From Streptomyces sp. LX-29 (GTDB taxonomy: Bacteria > Actinomycetota > Actinomycetes > Streptomycetales > Streptomycetaceae): a DNA stretch of 64,000 nucleotides. The first letter of the stretch is position 1, and every line of letters begins with the position of its first letter. Below the pieces are notes generated by a model. That model made no database searches. It was not told where the DNA came from and saw nothing but the letters and a program-made list of their open reading frames with translations. Positions 1 to 7,678 of the stretch are shown here, piece after piece. The stretch spans positions 5,527,559-5,591,558 of the forward strand of contig NZ_CP089746.1 in the NCBI RefSeq assembly GCF_029541745.1, in the 5' to 3' direction. The position numbers and the translations under genes were made by a program.

Positions 1-233
1 CCTGCGGGGCGGACAACCCGTACGGGCACCCGTCGCCCCGCACGATCGCGGCGCTGCGTCGGCAGGGCGCGGTGGTGGTACGCACGGACACCGACGGTCC
101 GATCGCGGTCAGCGGTGCCGGTGCCGGACTGCGGGCCTCGGTCAGGGGCGGCAGACGTCGGGTCAGGGGCGGCAGACGTCGTGGGGGGCGCTCTGCCGGT
201 CGGAGCAGGGCACGTGCTTGTACATGCGCATGA
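1..233 (+). CDS. comEC: ComEC/Rec2-type competence protein, C-terminal fragment
   Basis: Only the last 77 codons lie in the window, reading from base 3 to a TGA at 231-233. The fragment begins with a GADNPYGHPSP segment, typical of the C-terminal metallo-beta-lactamase-like domain of ComEC DNA-uptake channels, then IAALRRQGAVVVRTDTDG. The last 32 residues are very rich in Arg and Gly (for example VRGGRRR twice) and come from a 20-base tandem duplication, so the natural end may have been extended by read-through. The 3' end overlaps the convergent binding-protein gene by 71 bases. In Streptomyces comEC lies next to holA and rpsT, which agrees with the neighbours here. The identification rests on a short fragment plus gene order. 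Confidence 0.7.
   Translation, partial: CGADNPYGHPSPRTIAALRRQGAVVVRTDTDGPIAVSGAGAGLRASVRGGRRRVRGGRRRGGRSAGRSRARACTCA
136..177. repeat. 20-bp tandem duplication across the comEC / pstS-like 3' ends
   Basis: The 20-base unit GTCAGGGGCGGCAGACGTCG occurs twice in direct tandem. It lies within the last codons of comEC and covers the stop codon region of the convergent binding-protein gene, so it adds Arg/Gly residues to the comEC C-terminus. Confidence 0.8.
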
Positions 234-1653
234 AGTTCCGGGCGGTGTCGCTGTTCAGGAAGGCGAGGAACTTGGCGGTGAGGGAGCCGTCCTCGGGCCG
301 CCCGTACGTGTAGAGGTATTCGACCGCCCAGAAGGGATAGTCGCGTTGTCTGCCCCATTCGATGTCGGGCTCATGGCCGTCCAGCCGGAGGGTGTGCACG
401 CCGGCGTGCTTGGTGGCCGCGTAGGTCTCCGTGTAGCCGAGGGCGCCGGGCGTGCGGTTGATCGTGTCGAGCAGGTCCTCGGTGCTGTTCACCTCGCAGC
501 GGGTGACGCGGGCCCGGCGGTCCCGGTCCTTGGTGGCGCAGTCGAAGGAGGAGACGACGCCGGGCTCGGAGCGGTCGAGCACCGTGGTCTCGAAGGTCCT
601 GCGGGTGCCGGACCTGCTGTCCCGGCTGACCAGGCGTATCGGCTGCTCGGCACCGCCGAGTTGGCGCCAGTTGGTGTAGGTGCCGTCGTAGATCGCCCGC
701 ACCTGCCGGCGGGTGAGGCTGTCCACCCCGTTGCGCTCGTTGACCACCAGGCTGAGCAGGACCACGCCGACCGGTGGTTGGCCCTCCAGCCGTCGGTAGG
801 ACCTGGGGGCGGGCACGTCCGACATGGCGATGAAGGCCGGGCTGCCGTTCGGCGCCGAGCGACCGGCGCGATCCAGGTTGCCGAGCCCCGCCAGGCTGCC
901 GCTCTCCCGCACCGTGATCTCGGCGCCCGGGCACTGCTTCTCGTAGGCGCGGGCCGTCTCCCGTATCGGGGGAGCGAAGGCCGTGGACCCGTCGAGGGTG
1001 AGCCGCCCGGACGCGCACTCCATGCGGACGGGCTCCTCGGCGGCCGAGTTGAGCAGCAGCCCGCCCAACAGCCCGACCAGGACGATGAAGGTCGCGCCGA
1101 GCGCGAGGCTGGGGGTGCTCGGCCCACGGCGCTGCGCGTTGCGTCTGACGTGGCCACCGCTGAGGAAGCCGTCGAGGGTGACCGAGTCGCCCGAACCGGA
1201 CAGCAGGACCAGCAGCTTGAAGTGGTCCCGCTTGTTGAGCGGCACGCGGGGGATGGCGAGTCGACTGCCGTCGGGGCGCAGGCCGCCGTTGCGGCCGAGC
1301 ATGGCGGTGAGCGTGGACGGATTGGCGTCGGGCACCTCGACGCCGATGATGGTGCGGCCGGGGAAGTCGACGGTGAGCGGCTCCTGGTAGTCGTTGCGCA
1401 CGATGTCCTTGCTGCCGTCGTTCTCGATCCGCAGCAGCGCCAGCGTGGCGTCGGGCACCTCCCGGTTCTCCCGCAGCAGCCGCAACTGCACCATGCTGTG
1501 TGCGGCCTGGGGATTGACGCCGATCGCGGTGTCCATCTGCACCCGGTAGCCGATGCGTTTGCGGCCCGGCAGAAAGCGCTCCACCGCCCAGAGCACCCCG
1601 GTGGTCACCAGCCCGGCCAGCGCCAGAATCGTCTCGGTGTCAGGCAGGGCCAT
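163..1653 (-). CDS. Membrane-anchored PstS-like substrate-binding protein
   Basis: A 496-residue protein with a hydrophobic segment near the N-terminus (about residues 8-25), a roughly 150-residue intracellular-looking region, a second strong transmembrane helix (about 180-200, LVGLLGGLLL), and a C-terminal domain that resembles phosphate ABC transporter binding proteins (DGSTAFAPPIRETARAY, then SGSLAGLG and SRDSRSGTRRTFE). The fold is known for binding oxyanions such as phosphate, but no permease or ATPase gene is adjacent, so a sensory or scavenging role is possible. I chose the ATG at 1653 because GAGG lies at a suitable distance upstream; an upstream TTG in frame has no such site. It overlaps the end of comEC. 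Confidence 0.75.
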   Translation of the reverse strand: MALPDTETILALAGLVTTGVLWAVERFLPGRKRIGYRVQMDTAIGVNPQAAHSMVQLRLLRENREVPDATLALLRIENDGSKDIVRNDYQEPLTVDFPGRTIIGVEVPDANPSTLTAMLGRNGGLRPDGSRLAIPRVPLNKRDHFKLLVLLSGSGDSVTLDGFLSGGHVRRNAQRRGPSTPSLALGATFIVLVGLLGGLLLNSAAEEPVRMECASGRLTLDGSTAFAPPIRETARAYEKQCPGAEITVRESGSLAGLGNLDRAGRSAPNGSPAFIAMSDVPAPRSYRRLEGQPPVGVVLLSLVVNERNGVDSLTRRQVRAIYDGTYTNWRQLGGAEQPIRLVSRDSRSGTRRTFETTVLDRSEPGVVSSFDCATKDRDRRARVTRCEVNSTEDLLDTINRTPGALGYTETYAATKHAGVHTLRLDGHEPDIEWGRQRDYPFWAVEYLYTYGRPEDGSLTAKFLAFLNSDTARNFMRMYKHVPCSDRQSAPHDVCRP

Positions 1654-1761
1654 GGCAACCTCGCACGTATGGTCGGATGTGGGTCCGAGCAATCTACGAA
1701 GGAGGCACGGCTTCCGCGGAGGCTTCGAAAAGCGGTCACCAGAGGTTCATCGTCCGGCCCC

Positions 1762-2235
1762 TCAGACCGTCCACACCCCGCCCCGCATCAGGTGCCGTCC
1801 TGGCATCTCCGGAATCTCGTGCCACACCTGCACCTCTGTCAGCAGCACCCGGTGGTAGGCGTAGGCGTGGCCGTTGCGCGGATGGCGAGGGTCCCAACCG
1901 GCCTTGGCGGCGAAGGCGTTCGCAGTCGCGGCCGGCACCTCGTCCACCCGGACGACATCCGCCACCCGGCCCTCCAACAGCGCCACATCGCGGGTGTGCG
2001 CCAGCGAGAGCCGCACCGGGCGGCCGGGCTCGCCCAGGTTGCGACCGGTGGGGTTGGACCTGCGGGTGGAGAGCCATATCGCCTCCCCGTCCCACAGGAA
2101 CGACAGCGCGACCAGACAGGGCACCCCCGCGGAGTCGGCCGAGGCGACCCAGATGTCCTCCTCGCGCTCCAGTCGCTCCAGCAGATCGCGCCGTCGCTGC
2201 TCCGCGCTGCGCACGGCCGTGGTCTCCACCGTCAT
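1762..2235 (-). CDS. Pyridoxamine 5'-phosphate oxidase-family FMN-binding protein
   Basis: A 157-residue protein with the split-barrel pattern of the pyridoxamine 5'-phosphate oxidase-like superfamily: an N-terminal helix, then VASADSAGVPCLVALSFLWD, a strand with WLSTRRSNPTGRNL that would contact flavin phosphate, and VRLSLAHTRDVALLEG. Members bind FMN or F420 and act as oxidoreductases; the substrate cannot be read from sequence. The ATG at 2235 has GAGGAG about eight bases upstream. It stands alone between the binding-protein gene and the STAS gene, all on the minus strand, with about 50 to 110 bases separating each pair. Confidence 0.8.
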   Translation of the reverse strand: MTVETTAVRSAEQRRRDLLERLEREEDIWVASADSAGVPCLVALSFLWDGEAIWLSTRRSNPTGRNLGEPGRPVRLSLAHTRDVALLEGRVADVVRVDEVPAATANAFAAKAGWDPRHPRNGHAYAYHRVLLTEVQVWHEIPEMPGRHLMRGGVWTV

Positions 2236-2287
2236 AAGGGGCTCCTCACCTGGGGAAATGCGGTTTCAAGGGCGAGCCCCTCGCACA

Positions 2288-2710
2288 CTACCCGTGGGCG
2301 CTCCCCGCCTCCTCGGTCGCGAAACGCAGGGCGCGGGCCCGACGGCCGGCGAGATCCTCCGTCAGGCGCGGCAGGCCCTCCTCTGCCGCGGCGACGCTGG
2401 AGTAGATCGGGAACACCTTGCGGAGCCCGGTGATCCGGAAGATCTTGAGAATGCGCTCCTCGGTGCAGACCACTCCCACGCAGCCACCGCGTGCCCAGGT
2501 GCGCTTGAGCGCGCCCACGATGACTCCCAGACCCGTGCTGTCGAGATAGTCCACGCCGCTCATCTCGATGATCAGGAGAATGCGCCCGTGGTTGACCAGC
2601 TCGATGATCACCTCCCGCAGCTTCGGGGCGGTGTAGACATCGCATTCGCCGACCGTCGTGACGACGGTCATCTCGTCGGAGACATGCTCATAGGTGATGC
2701 TCAGGTCCAT
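2288..2710 (-). CDS. STAS-domain anti-anti-sigma factor (first paralogue)
   Basis: A 140-residue protein that is almost wholly a STAS domain of the SpoIIAA/RsbV/BldG type. It has the conserved DSTGLGVIVGALKR helix start, whose Ser is the usual phosphorylation site (DYLDSTGLG), after an alternating strand MDLSITYEHVSDEMTVVTTVG. Such proteins bind anti-sigma kinases when unphosphorylated and release a sigma factor. The ATG at 2710 has GGGGAA upstream. A close paralogue lies at 7276-7659, with the same start pattern (YEH.SD.[MV]TVVT.[VE]GE.DVY), and a kinase-type partner at 25563-26036. The C-terminal 25 residues are a charged extension not needed for the fold. Confidence 0.9.
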   Translation of the reverse strand: MDLSITYEHVSDEMTVVTTVGECDVYTAPKLREVIIELVNHGRILLIIEMSGVDYLDSTGLGVIVGALKRTWARGGCVGVVCTEERILKIFRITGLRKVFPIYSSVAAAEEGLPRLTEDLAGRRARALRFATEEAGSAHG

Positions 2711-3158
2711 GGCTTCCCCTGCGCGGAGCGTGTCTGACAAGTCTACGACCGGGACGGGTCGTGCCCACCCATGGGCGACAACGCGCGGGTCCAGCAGATC
2801 AGTTGACGTACGATCCGTTCCGCCCGTGCCCCACCGGCCGGCCAGAACGGCAGCAGGGCGAGAGCGGGCAGGCTGGCGATGGTGACCAGCAACAGCGCCG
2901 GTACGAGCAGGGCCGCAACCGCCACCGCGCGGAGCGCGTCGCCCCAACGGGCGGCGGTGCGAGCGACGAGGGAAACGAGGGAAACGAGGGAAAGGGGCAC
3001 GGGCAGCAAGGCGGCCTCCAGACGGGCGGATGTCACGCCAGGTGGTGCCGGCGGGCGGTGGTGCGCCGCCGGTGATTCCACGATGAGGCCGGGCGCGAGG
3101 GCGTCGACCGGAGGCGACGGGTGGCGACGGGGCCGGGGCCGGCCGAGGAGGGGATGCG
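2711..3158. other. 448-bp gap between divergent genes
   Basis: Between the STAS gene and the repeat protein gene I see only the doubtful membrane-protein frame on the minus strand and a 9-base tandem repeat (CGAGGGAAA, three copies near 2968-2995). No clear promoter is visible. The 3' edge holds the strong GAGGAGG ribosome-binding site of the next gene. Confidence 0.6.
2743..3036 (-). CDS. Possible small two-helix membrane protein
   Basis: A candidate of 97 residues read from a GTG at 3036. It contains two hydrophobic stretches, one coded by a 9-base tandem repeat (LVSLVSLV) and one longer (LLVPALLLVTIASLPALALL), followed by ARAERIVRQLICWTRALSP. The amphipathic end resembles the juxtamembrane part of actinobacterial sensor proteins. 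No good ribosome-binding site is visible, and upstream in-frame sequence is Arg/Pro-rich, so this may be a chance reading frame or a remnant. I recognise no family. Confidence 0.3.
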   Translation of the reverse strand: MTSARLEAALLPVPLSLVSLVSLVARTAARWGDALRAVAVAALLVPALLLVTIASLPALALLPFWPAGGARAERIVRQLICWTRALSPMGGHDPSRS

Positions 3159-6100
3159 ATGGGACGCGATGAGGAGGGCCGGGGCCACCGCCGCGACGGG
3201 AGGCACGGGGAGCACGACAGGGCCGGCGGAGGGGGCGAGGGACGCGGCGACGGACGGGACGGACGCGGCGAGGGACGCAAACCACGGACGGTCGCCCCGC
3301 CGCGCGTGCCGCCGGGCGCGCTGCGCGAGTTCAAGCGGTATCTGTACCGGCTCTACCTCACCGCGGGCGCGCCCAGCCTGGAGGGCATCGCCGCGCTCAT
3401 CGCGGAGGACGACGGCCTTCCCGGCGCCCCCGGCAAGGACACCGTCGCCCGGCTGTTGAGCGGCGGAAGGCTGCCGAGTCTCCAGGACGCCGAGTCGGTG
3501 GCGGCCGTGCTGGGCCGCGAGGCCGACCACGGCAGGGACCCCGCCGAGGTGGTCGCCCGCACCCGTGAGCTGTGGGTGGCGGCCAACGAGAACCCCGTGC
3601 CGCCGCTGCGGACCGTCGAGGAGTGGGGCCCGTTCCGGCTGGGCGTGCACCACGCCGTCGCCGCCGACGGCCAGCGGACCGATCCGCTCACCCCCTACAT
3701 CGAGCGCAACCACGACGAGGCCCTGCGGGACCGGCTGCGGCAGGCGGCGGACAGCCGGCAGTCCGTGCTGGTCGTGCTCGTCGGTCAGTCGTCCACCGGC
3801 AAGACCCGCGCCGCCTACGAGGCGGTGCGCGCCGAACTGCCCGGCTGGCCGCTGCTGTTCCCCGCCGACGCGGAGGAGCTCGCCGGCTGGGTCGCCGCCG
3901 ACGCCGTCGACGCCCGCACCGTGCTGTGGCTCAACGAGACCCAGCGCTACCTCTCCGGTACCGCGGGAGAGGTAGCGGCCCGCGCCCTGGCCACCCTGCT
4001 GGAGCGGGTCACCCCGCTCGCGGTGGTCGGCAGCATGTGGCCGGAGTACGCGCGCAAGCTGACCGCGCGTCCGGCCGGGACGCAGGACCGGAACTTCCAC
4101 GCCCGCGGCCTGCTGGAGCTCCATCGGGCCGAGATCCACGTGCCGGACCACTTCGCCGGCGGCCTGCCGCGCGTCGGCGAGGCCGCCGCGCGAGACCCGC
4201 GCCTGGCCGCCGCGCTGCGCGTGGCCGGGGTCGAGGCCCGGGTACTGCAACAGCTCACCGGCGGCCCGGAGCTGGTGCGCCGGTACGACGAGGGGCCGGG
4301 CAACGCCTTCACCGAGATCGAACACGCGGTCCTCACCGCGGCGGTCGACGCCCGACGCCTGGGGCACACCAGCGCGCTCCCCGCGGAACTGCTCGCCGAA
4401 GCCGTCGCCGGATACCTCCCGACCACCGCGCGGGTCACCCATGACCGCGACTGGTTCGCCGCCGCCGTCACCGCCCTGTGCCCGCGGGCGCACGCCAACG
4501 GCACGCTCACCGCGCTCGTCCCCGACCGGGTCGCCCCGGGTCTCGGCGCCGCCGACGGCTACCACCCCGCCGACTACCTCGACCAGAGCGTGCGTCGCTC
4601 GCGCGGCCATCTCGCCCCACCCGCCCAGCTCTGGCAGGCGGCCGAGCGGCACGCGCGCACCGCCGACGACCTGTACGCCCTGGGCCACGCGGCCGAGGAC
4701 CGACGGCGGTACGGCCACGCGTTACGGCTCTACCAGCGCGCCGTCGACCACGGCAGCCCCGCGGCCCGCGCGGCTCTCGCCTCGCTCCTCGACGCCGTCG
4801 GCGACCACCTCGGGGCGGAGGCCGCCGCCGCGGACTGCCCGCGCGCCTGGGCGGCCCTGGCCATGGCCCGCGAGGCCGGCGGCGACCTGCCCGGCGCCGA
4901 GCGCGCCTACCGCGTCGCCGCCGAGACCGGAGAGCCCTGGGCTTGGGCGCCCTTGGCCCGCATCCGGGAGAACGCCGAGGATCCGGAGGGCGCCGAGGAG
5001 ATCGCCTCCCGCGCGGCCACCGAGGGACACCCGCAGGTGTGGCTCACCCTGGCCCGGCTGCGCGAGCGCTCCGCCCCGGCCCGCTCCCGCCCGCGGCCCG
5101 CGGCGGAGCCCGGAACGGGCCCGGGAACGAGGACGGTCACCGGCAGGCCGTCGGTCCCGGCGTCGGGGCCCGGCCCGGTCGGCGGGGGCGGCACCCCGAC
5201 CGGCACGGGAGCGCACGAGGGCGCGACCGTGAACGGCAGGAGCCCCTCGCCGCCGCGCGAGGTGGAACCGGTCGTGGAAGGCCGCCTGTCGGGGGTCACG
5301 GGCGCCCGCCTCCCGGCGCAGCCCGGCCGGAACGTCCATATGGTGGACGCCCGCGCCCCGCGATCAGAGGAAGCCCCGAAACCGGCGGGTACGGAGGCCA
5401 CGGCGGGAGTCGAGGGGGAGCCGGTCGGGCCCGCGGAGCGCGCCTACGCGGCGGCCGCGGCAGCCGGGGAGCCCTGGGGCTGGTTGGGCCTGGCCCGGCT
5501 GCGCGAGCGGGCCGGGGACGTGCCGGGCGCCGAGACCGCCTACGGTCAGGCCGCCGCGGCGGGGGTCACCGCCGCCTGGACCCACCTGGTCCAGGTGCGC
5601 CGGCGGTCCGGAGACCCGGTCGGAGCGGAGGAGGCGGCCGTCCGCGCGGCCGAGCACGGGGACGCCGAGGCGTGGAGCGTGCTGGCCCGGCTCCTGGAGC
5701 AGCAGGGCGACCTGCCGGGGGCCGAGCGCGGCTACGCGGCCGCCGCGGCCACCGGCGCCAGCAGCGCCCTCGCCCGCCTGGCCGGGCTCCGCGAGGAGTG
5801 TGGGGACCGCCCGGGCGCGGAGCGCGCCGCGGTCGACGCCGGGCGGGACGGGGACGGCGAGGCGTGGAGCACGCTGGCCCGGTTGCGGGAGGCGGCGGGC
5901 GACGGCGACGGCGCCGAGTACGCCGCCGCGCAGGCGTCCCGAACCGGGGACGCCGAGATCTGGACCGTGCTCGCCCGGCTGCGCGAGGCGGCGGGGGACC
6001 AGGTGGGCGCCGAGCGCGCGGCCGACGAGGCGGCCGAGAACGGCGACCCCGACGCCTGGGCCGCGCTCTCCCGGATCCGGGAGCGGGCCGAGGACCGGGA

Positions 6101-6452
6101 GGGGTCGGAGCGCGCCGTTCGACGGGCGGTCGACGTCGGGGGCACCGGCGCCTGGGCGGCCCTCGGCCGGGTGCGGGAACAGCACGGGGACGCCCCTGCG
6201 GCCGAACGCGCCTACCTCGCCGCCACCGCGCTGGGCGACACGGACGCCTGGGGCGACCTGGCCCGACTGTACGAGGAGACCGGCGACCGGCGCCGCGCGG
6301 AACAGGCGTACCGCACGGCCGTCGACGCGGGCGACACCGAGGCGTGGGGCGGGCTGCTGCGCGTGCTGCGCCCGGGCGGCGGCCGGCGGCTTGAGCCGCG
6401 GCGGCGGCGCCACGGACTCGACGCGGCCGGCGGCTTCGCCGGCGCCCCGTGA
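3159..6452 (+). CDS. Large P-loop protein with C-terminal TPR/Sel1-like repeats
   Basis: A 1097-residue protein. Residues 1-50 are charged, Gly/Arg-rich and probably disordered. Residues 54-115 form a small helical domain of helix-turn-helix character (LREFKRYLYRLYLTAGAP to LSGGRLPSLQDAESVAAVLG). A Walker A motif GQSSTGKT lies at 209-216 with a Walker-B-like VLWLNETQ near 255-262. From about 485 on there are some fifteen helical repeats of about 33 residues (GDxxGAExAYxxAAxxGxxxAWxxLARLRE), split by a Pro/Gly-rich linker near 640-750. This order, N-terminal helical domain, NTPase, repeat sensor, recalls STAND-like signalling proteins, but that is inference. The ATG at 3159 has GAGGAGG seven bases upstream. 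Codon 522 is TTA, so translation may depend on bldA tRNA. Confidence 0.7.
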   Translation: MGRDEEGRGHRRDGRHGEHDRAGGGGEGRGDGRDGRGEGRKPRTVAPPRVPPGALREFKRYLYRLYLTAGAPSLEGIAALIAEDDGLPGAPGKDTVARLLSGGRLPSLQDAESVAAVLGREADHGRDPAEVVARTRELWVAANENPVPPLRTVEEWGPFRLGVHHAVAADGQRTDPLTPYIERNHDEALRDRLRQAADSRQSVLVVLVGQSSTGKTRAAYEAVRAELPGWPLLFPADAEELAGWVAADAVDARTVLWLNETQRYLSGTAGEVAARALATLLERVTPLAVVGSMWPEYARKLTARPAGTQDRNFHARGLLELHRAEIHVPDHFAGGLPRVGEAAARDPRLAAALRVAGVEARVLQQLTGGPELVRRYDEGPGNAFTEIEHAVLTAAVDARRLGHTSALPAELLAEAVAGYLPTTARVTHDRDWFAAAVTALCPRAHANGTLTALVPDRVAPGLGAADGYHPADYLDQSVRRSRGHLAPPAQLWQAAERHARTADDLYALGHAAEDRRRYGHALRLYQRAVDHGSPAARAALASLLDAVGDHLGAEAAAADCPRAWAALAMAREAGGDLPGAERAYRVAAETGEPWAWAPLARIRENAEDPEGAEEIASRAATEGHPQVWLTLARLRERSAPARSRPRPAAEPGTGPGTRTVTGRPSVPASGPGPVGGGGTPTGTGAHEGATVNGRSPSPPREVEPVVEGRLSGVTGARLPAQPGRNVHMVDARAPRSEEAPKPAGTEATAGVEGEPVGPAERAYAAAAAAGEPWGWLGLARLRERAGDVPGAETAYGQAAAAGVTAAWTHLVQVRRRSGDPVGAEEAAVRAAEHGDAEAWSVLARLLEQQGDLPGAERGYAAAAATGASSALARLAGLREECGDRPGAERAAVDAGRDGDGEAWSTLARLREAAGDGDGAEYAAAQASRTGDAEIWTVLARLREAAGDQVGAERAADEAAENGDPDAWAALSRIRERAEDREGSERAVRRAVDVGGTGAWAALGRVREQHGDAPAAERAYLAATALGDTDAWGDLARLYEETGDRRRAEQAYRTAVDAGDTEAWGGLLRVLRPGGGRRLEPRRRRHGLDAAGGFAGAP

Positions 6453-6540
6453 CGCCGGCTCACCCGACCCCGCGCCCCCCACCCCCGATCGCCGGTGCCA
6501 CACCCCGCAGCACGGCCGCGGCCCCGACAACCCCGCGCCG

Positions 6541-6668
6541 TACCGGCCCCCGGCCGTACCGGCCCCCGGCCGTACCGGCCCCCGGCCGTACCGGCCCCCG
6601 GCCGTACCGGCCCCCGGCCGTACCGGCCCCCGGCCGTACCGGCCCCCGGCCGTACCGGCCCCCGGCCG
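6541..6668. repeat. Eight perfect 16-bp tandem copies
   Basis: The unit TACCGGCCCCCGGCCG is repeated eight times without a mismatch over 128 bases, starting 88 bases after the stop of the large repeat protein. Each unit contains near-palindromic GGCC blocks, so the array can form strong secondary structure in RNA or single-stranded DNA. Perfect identity suggests recent expansion by slippage. Confidence 0.95.
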
Positions 6669-6866
6669 TGCGGGGCCGTGGTCGTGGGGCCGGCAGCCCT
6701 GCGGCTGTGCGGGCGGGCAGCCCCCCATGGTCGTGTGGGGCACCCTCCGGATCGGCCGTGCGGGTGGTGGCTGGTCCGCGGACGTGTGGGTGGACCGGCC
6801 GCCCTGGGGCCGACGGCTTTCGCCCCGGCCGCTCGGTGTGTGGCCTCGGCACCGCGCTGGGCCGGG

Positions 6867-6923
6867 GTCGACCGACGCCGTCGACCCTCGACTTCCGTCG
6901 CTGGTCGGACTCCGTCGGCCGAC
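6867..6923 (+). mobile_element. 57-bp inverted-repeat-ended element, copy A
   Basis: A 57-base segment ending in imperfect terminal inverted repeats, GTCGACCGACG at the left and CGTCGGCCGAC at the right (10 of 11 match when reverse-complemented). It is identical at 56 of 57 bases to the reverse complement of 13027-13083. It is bracketed by CCGGGGT at 6862-6868 and 6925-6931, and a diverged duplicate of the surrounding sequence near 7093-7177 has one CCGGGGT and no element, as expected of an empty site. It has no coding capacity; it could be a miniature transposable element moved in trans. Confidence 0.6.
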
Positions 6924-6994
6924 ACCGGGGTGTCGGGGCCGTCGGCCCCCAGGGTCGCGCGGGCGGCTGCCCGCCCGTGATCGCGTGGTTGCTG

Positions 6995-7043
6995 TGCCGG
7001 TTGCTGGTTGCCGGTTGCCGGTTACCGGTTGCTGGTTGCCGGT
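6995..7043. repeat. 7-bp tandem array
   Basis: Seven tandem copies of a heptamer with consensus TGCCGGT (variants TGCTGGT and TACCGGT). A simple-sequence array in non-coding DNA, likely formed by slippage. Confidence 0.8.
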
Positions 7044-7092
7044 TGTCCGGTGGGCTCGGCCGCGCGGGGCGCCCCGTCCCGCCGCCGCGGAG

Positions 7093-7177
7093 GTGGCCTC
7101 GGCACCGCGCTGCGCCGGGGTGTCGGGTGCCGTCGGCCCCCACGGCCGCGCGGGCGGCTGCCCGCCCGTGATCCCGT
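7093..7177. repeat. Duplicate block lacking the 57-bp element
   Basis: This block matches 6840-6868 joined to 6932-6982 with scattered mismatches: GTGGCCTCGGCACCGCGCTG, then GCCGGGGTGTCGGG, then CGCGCGGGCGGCTGCCCGCC. The 56 bases plus one CCGGGGT that separate those parts upstream are absent here. Confidence 0.7.
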
Positions 7178-7275
7178 GATCGGCCGGTTGCCGGTTGCCG
7201 TCGCCCGGTGGGCTCGGCCGCGCGGGGCGCCCCGTCCCGCTGCCGCGGCGGGGCCGCTGCCACGGTCACGGCGGG

Positions 7276-7659
7276 TCACCGCTGGGGTGAGATGAGGGCC
7301 CGGCGCGGTTCCGTGTGGGTCAGGGCTTCCACGGCGTGGGCCACCGAGGCGTGGTTCCTGAAGAGCTTGGCGGCTCCCATCCTGCTGAGCATCGTGGTGA
7401 CCTCGGGGGTGATCCTCATCAGGGCCATGCCGCCCCCGCCGGCGCGCAGCCGCTTCCGTGCGCCCACCACGACCCCCAGAAAGGTGCTGTCGACGAACTC
7501 CACCCCGCTCATGTCGAGCACCAGATGAAGGCGGCCCTGGTCGATCAGCTCGATCAGCGCCGCGCGCAGTCCGGGCGACGCGTAGACGTCGTATTCGCCC
7601 TCGACGGTCACCACGGTCACCGTGTCGGACAGGTGCTCGTACACGACCTTCAGCTCCAT
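7276..7659 (-). CDS. STAS-domain anti-anti-sigma factor (second paralogue)
   Basis: A 127-residue STAS protein, a clear paralogue of the one at 2288-2710: MELKVVYEHLSDTVTVVTVE at the start, GEYDVYASPGLRAALIELI, then DMSGVEFVDSTFLGVVVGARKR carrying the expected phosphoacceptor Ser in DST. The known role of the family is partner switching with a HATPase anti-sigma kinase. A loop of glycines (RAGGGGMAL) replaces the more usual charged turn. The start ATG at 7659 has only a weak GGTGG upstream. It runs in the same direction as the small gene upstream at 7679-7936, 19 bases away, so the two may be cotranscribed. Confidence 0.88.
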   Translation of the reverse strand: MELKVVYEHLSDTVTVVTVEGEYDVYASPGLRAALIELIDQGRLHLVLDMSGVEFVDSTFLGVVVGARKRLRAGGGGMALMRITPEVTTMLSRMGAAKLFRNHASVAHAVEALTHTEPRRALISPQR

Positions 7660-7678
7660 CGGCGAGCCACCGCCCCCG

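Larger units (their letters stand above)
6453..7275. other. 823-bp repeat-rich non-coding region
   Basis: No credible gene. The region is built from several repeat classes listed separately: eight perfect 16-bp tandem copies, a 57-bp element with inverted ends, a 7-bp tandem array, and two diverged duplicate blocks (near 6840-6980 and 7093-7177, and a further pair of 40-bp segments near 7049 and 7208). Long open frames here are Arg/Pro/Gly-rich artefacts of GC content. Confidence 0.7.

Noticed and set aside
115..2433. A 772-codon plus-strand open frame
   Set aside because: It is an antisense shadow of the binding-protein, oxidase-family and STAS genes; Gly/Ala/Val-rich with no motif.
3033..4718. 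A 561-codon minus-strand frame over the repeat protein
   Set aside because: Antisense shadow of the real gene at 3159-6452, with no start signal and low-complexity composition.
6541..6668. CRISPR-like array
   Set aside because: Units are contiguous 16-mers with no spacers and no cas genes nearby.
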